From NCBI GenBank assembly GCA_043228905.1, contig JBHGNT010000003.1, positions 26,102,001 through 26,166,000 of the forward strand: DNA of 64,000 nt. The letters run 5' to 3'. Made by a program: the position numbers and the translations under genes. Source of the DNA: Azolla caroliniana (lineage: Eukaryota; Polypodiophyta). Positions 61,231 to 64,000 of the stretch are shown one piece after another (the stretch's first letter is position 1; each line of letters opens with the position of its first letter). Below the pieces are notes generated by a model. The model worked only from the letters and a program-made list of their open reading frames with translations. It had not been told where the DNA came from and did no database searches.

Positions 61231-62765
61231 TCTTTATTTCCCCAACTACCCCTTTTTGGCTTTTGTTATTTACCGAAATGCCCTTTGTTTTTGTTATTGG
61301 GAAGGGGAGCTGCCCAAGACCAATTCGGAGAGATAACCAAAACTTAGGGGTATTTAGGCAAATCGAGAAGAATGTGGAGGCCTTTTTGGAGCCCTTCTAC
61401 TCACTTGAACTACGACAAATGTTGTGTTAATTTTTAATAAATATTAAGGTTATACATTACATTAATTAAGTCGGCGCTACGTTGAACTAGTGTGAAGGTT
61501 TCGTTCCACCAAAAACAAAGTTGATAGTATCCTCGGGTAAATCCTAGTCTTTGGAATGTTGTTGTCTTCTAGATATATTAAACCTAGTTATCCCAATTAG
61601 CATAATTAGTTATGGCTCTTGTAGAATGCCAAACCTTTTTATGTTTCTAGAGTTGAGTCAAAAGGATACATTGAACGTGTTAGGATGTTTTGCATACCAA
61701 TCTTTCACCCTCCTATTCCAATCAATCTCTCTTTATGAAGATCACATTATATTGATTGTTGTCTATGTGCATAGATTATTATTGATCTTTATGTCTCCAC
61801 CAACTATTCAACTTCTAATTGTTCTAAATGGGGGACTGGTGTGATGCCTTACCAAATCATAAAATTATGTATGATGACGTTTTAATACATTTCAAATAGT
61901 TTAATGTTGATGAATTAAAATGTAGTAGATATAATTTATTGTAAAATAATGGCATATTAACCCATCATCATGAATCAAAATATCTCTCTTTCCACCAAGA
62001 CAACGAATCAAATATCGAAAGTTGGGAAATATAAAACGGTGCATCAAATTTTTGGTCTTTTTTTATGGTGGGTTTGTCTTGGTGATTGGTTGTAAGTAGC
62101 TCCCCACCCAAAGCAACATAAATGTAGGAAAAAGAGTTCCAGCTCATTGCAAGCATTATTGTTTAAAAAAGCATATGTGTAATCACTATTGATTGAAGGT
62201 GATTCTTCACAATACATACATACATATATGATGCATTCTTGTTAAAACAATGAAGATGTTGTCATTAGTTTATTGGAATACACAGTTGATGATTTTTTGA
62301 CTTTATGTAGGTCGTCATTGTTTTTTGCCCTAATCTCGTTTGTCAACCTATTTATACGCAATCTCCGTAAAGGTATTGACATTGGACAAGCTGAATTGTA
62401 ATTTGTTCTTCGGTGTTGTTCCTTTCTTTTGTTCCATATACTAAATATAATGTCATAGTTATTGTCCATGGTTTTTTTTTTGTGTTGATTTTGGAATCCA
62501 ATAGATGCTTGTAATGTTTGAAACATTTTGTTACTTCAAATTTATTCATGTCGCATTGCTCTTAACTAAACCTCCTTGCATGCCAAAACACTATTTTTAT
62601 ATGTGTTTTATAGCAACATCATGGACATGAAAAGGCAATTCAATTTGTCAAGATGATCTATACTTTTAGGGAGGGGCCAATGCCTGATATACTATGTAAG
62701 GAGTTATCAAGCCCTGTCATTACCAAATGATATCTTAGAACAACAATTAAAGAATTCTTGTGGTT
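61231..62765. other. Intergenic, no gene seen
   Basis: AT-rich with short chance frames. No domain or clear repeat is recognised. It lies between the GST promoter and the LINE remnants. Confidence 0.5.
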
Positions 62766-63429
62766 CTACAACCCAACCCATCTCACTTAGTAAATCAATA
62801 AGGCATGGGTGCAACGTAACTCCTTTACTATTTACAATTGTCTCACATCTTATTTTGACAATGTAGGTAAATGGGTGGAAGATTTGTTTGGTTGGGTTAT
62901 GTCTACCTTCAAGATTTCCTTGTGTTGCACACTCTTCATCGAACAACCTGTTTGGTCTGAGGATCAATATGAATGAACAAGTTACAAGACCTAATATCAT
63001 GTACGAAAATGAAATTGCATGACCTTGGTTATGTAGGGGTGATAGTTCGTTGTGGTATGATTTACCAACATTTAGGATAACATATTGGTATGAAACTTTG
63101 AAATGTGAGTCTCATTCAATGGATAATTTGAGAAATGTGCATCATATCTACATATTGTGAAGTTGTGCAATCAATAATGACTCTTACGGTGTCATATTAT
63201 ATGGTTATTACCATGAGCTATTGACCCATTAACAACTTCAATGTGATTTTTTTAATGGTGAAGGAAAGAAAGTTTGGGTCTTTATTGGGTGGCATGGAAG
63301 CATGTTTGTAATTTTCCTAAAAGACTTAGCAAGACAAGAATTCCAAATATATATGAACATATTGTGGCATGGAGAGCCTCATTCCTTAGAGGCATGGTTG
63401 AAGGAAACCAACCGTGGAAGAGTTGGTAA
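62766..63429 (+). pseudogene. LINE reverse transcriptase remnant, many stops
   Basis: At about 62790-62866 the plus strand reads SIRHGCNVTPLLFTIVSHLI, the RT palm motif usually seen as GVRQGCPLSPLLF. After one stop the same frame reaches FGLRINMNEQ near 62950, corresponding to the SGLRINWxKS segment. The active-site DD block between them is missing. At 63286-63429 WVAWKHVCNFPKRLSKTRIP and ASFLRGMVEGNQPWKSW match the post-RT region and align with WVAWNHLTTPKRL in the 56762 copy. It is heavily decayed. Confidence 0.65.
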
Positions 63430-63552
63430 CTTACTTTATTAAGAAGTTTGGGATCAAAATTGGAAAAGAAAATACAATTGACTTGTGATGGAAAATAGTC
63501 ACTAGTGATCTAAATGATACATGTTATAGGTAATTGATAGCCAATTGTTTGA

Positions 63553-64000
63553 AGAGATTGTTGCATTACATATAATGGCTTCCTCCATTTGAGAGAGGGA
63601 AAGGGGGGGAGAGTGAGAGCGATTTTGCATAATGATCCTTATGGTCAGTTTTTGGTTCTAGAAATCACGTTTTTTGGTGAGGTTGTGTGGGTGGTTGGGA
63701 TTTATGCCCCTAACCAAGCCATTCAACGCATTGCATTATGGGGCTCACTCCTTCAAACCATATATGTGGGTCGTCCAAGATTACTTATGGGTGATTTTAA
63801 CATGTGTGTTGATGCATCTCAATGTACGTCTGAACATTCAATCATAGATGATCTAGAGCAACTTGGTTGGGATTCATTGGCCATGGAGGTTTTGAAGTTG
63901 GATGTTTGGACATGGTTGCATGGGAATGATCTGGGTTTTACTTTCCAATATGCTCAACATAGACAAACATGAAGTTGGTTAGATAGAATGTATGTGATGC
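63553..64000 (+). pseudogene. LINE endonuclease (EEP/L1-EN) fragment, runs off the window
   Basis: A frame open from 63553 encodes GGRVRAILHNDPYGQFLVLE, VVWVVGIYAPNQAIQRIALW and RLLMGDFNMCVDASQCTSEH. These are the strands around the Asn and Asp-Phe-Asn residues of the apurinic-endonuclease-type domain of plant LINEs (MGDFN motif). A TGA at 63970-63972 interrupts it, and the frame resumes with SWLDRMYVM, the conserved S-x-LDR that follows in the family. It is thus nearly intact apart from one stop. The RT remnant just upstream is out of the normal EN-RT order, so this is a separate insertion. Confidence 0.75.

Noticed and set aside
1-64000. CRISPR array, bacterial operon or phage features
   Set aside because: Spliced plant genes throughout, no array of regularly spaced identical repeats, and no prokaryotic gene order. 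The regular repeats found are intronic tandem arrays or microsatellites.

Overview
This is nuclear DNA of a land plant: AT-rich, gene-sparse and full of introns. It carries seven protein-coding loci that I could assemble exon by exon, all on the minus strand, separated by kilobases of decayed retrotransposon sequence. The protein types (WNK kinase, UBA2-type RNA-binding protein, plant-type Cys glutathione peroxidase, TCHQD-class glutathione transferase) are plant-specific or plant-typical. Large introns, many LINE remnants and the plant gene set would suit a seed-free vascular plant such as a fern or lycophyte, but the sequence alone does not settle the species.

Layout: 1-3015 holds LINE-derived debris (a zinc-binding reverse-transcriptase tail with one in-frame stop, an LTR-like block and a LINE 3' end). 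3665-6283 holds the first three exons of phosphomannomutase. 10111-15316 is a complete WNK kinase (7 exons, 828 aa). 16.3-24.6 kb is gene-free. 24654-28113 is a complete two-RRM UBA2-like protein (6 exons, 368 aa). 29.5-29.9 kb is a tandem array of tRNA-derived SINE heads. 30973-43236 is a 17-exon, 1346-aa TTI1 homologue (TELO2-TTI1-TTI2 complex). 45.7-46.6 kb is a Ty1/copia remnant. 47569-50271 and 53616-55565 are tandem glutathione peroxidase genes with matching exon sizes. 56.1-57.6 kb is LINE and SINE debris. 58641-59611 is a TCHQD-class glutathione transferase with a predicted 5' UTR intron. 62.7-64.0 kb is again LINE reverse transcriptase and endonuclease.

The genes do not form a single pathway. 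Three deal with redox, thiol or sugar-phosphate chemistry (two GPX, one GST, and PMM for GDP-mannose and ascorbate); the others are signalling (WNK), RNA metabolism (UBA2) and PIKK chaperoning (TTI1).

The most unusual pattern is in the first introns. In every assembled gene, including the GST 5' UTR intron, the first intron contains a degenerate short tandem array or repeat-rich sequence. In WNK the roughly 90-bp unit resembles the exon 1/intron 1 boundary itself, as if the intron had grown by repeated duplication of its own splice-donor region. In PMM the array repeats a TTNGATYTG-like core, the motif associated with intron-mediated enhancement in angiosperms. Other points are two introns whose reading frame requires GC-AG splicing, a Gln-to-Glu change in the catalytic tetrad of one GPX copy, and a family of LINE-type 3' ends with a palindromic core and a pyrimidine-repeat tail.
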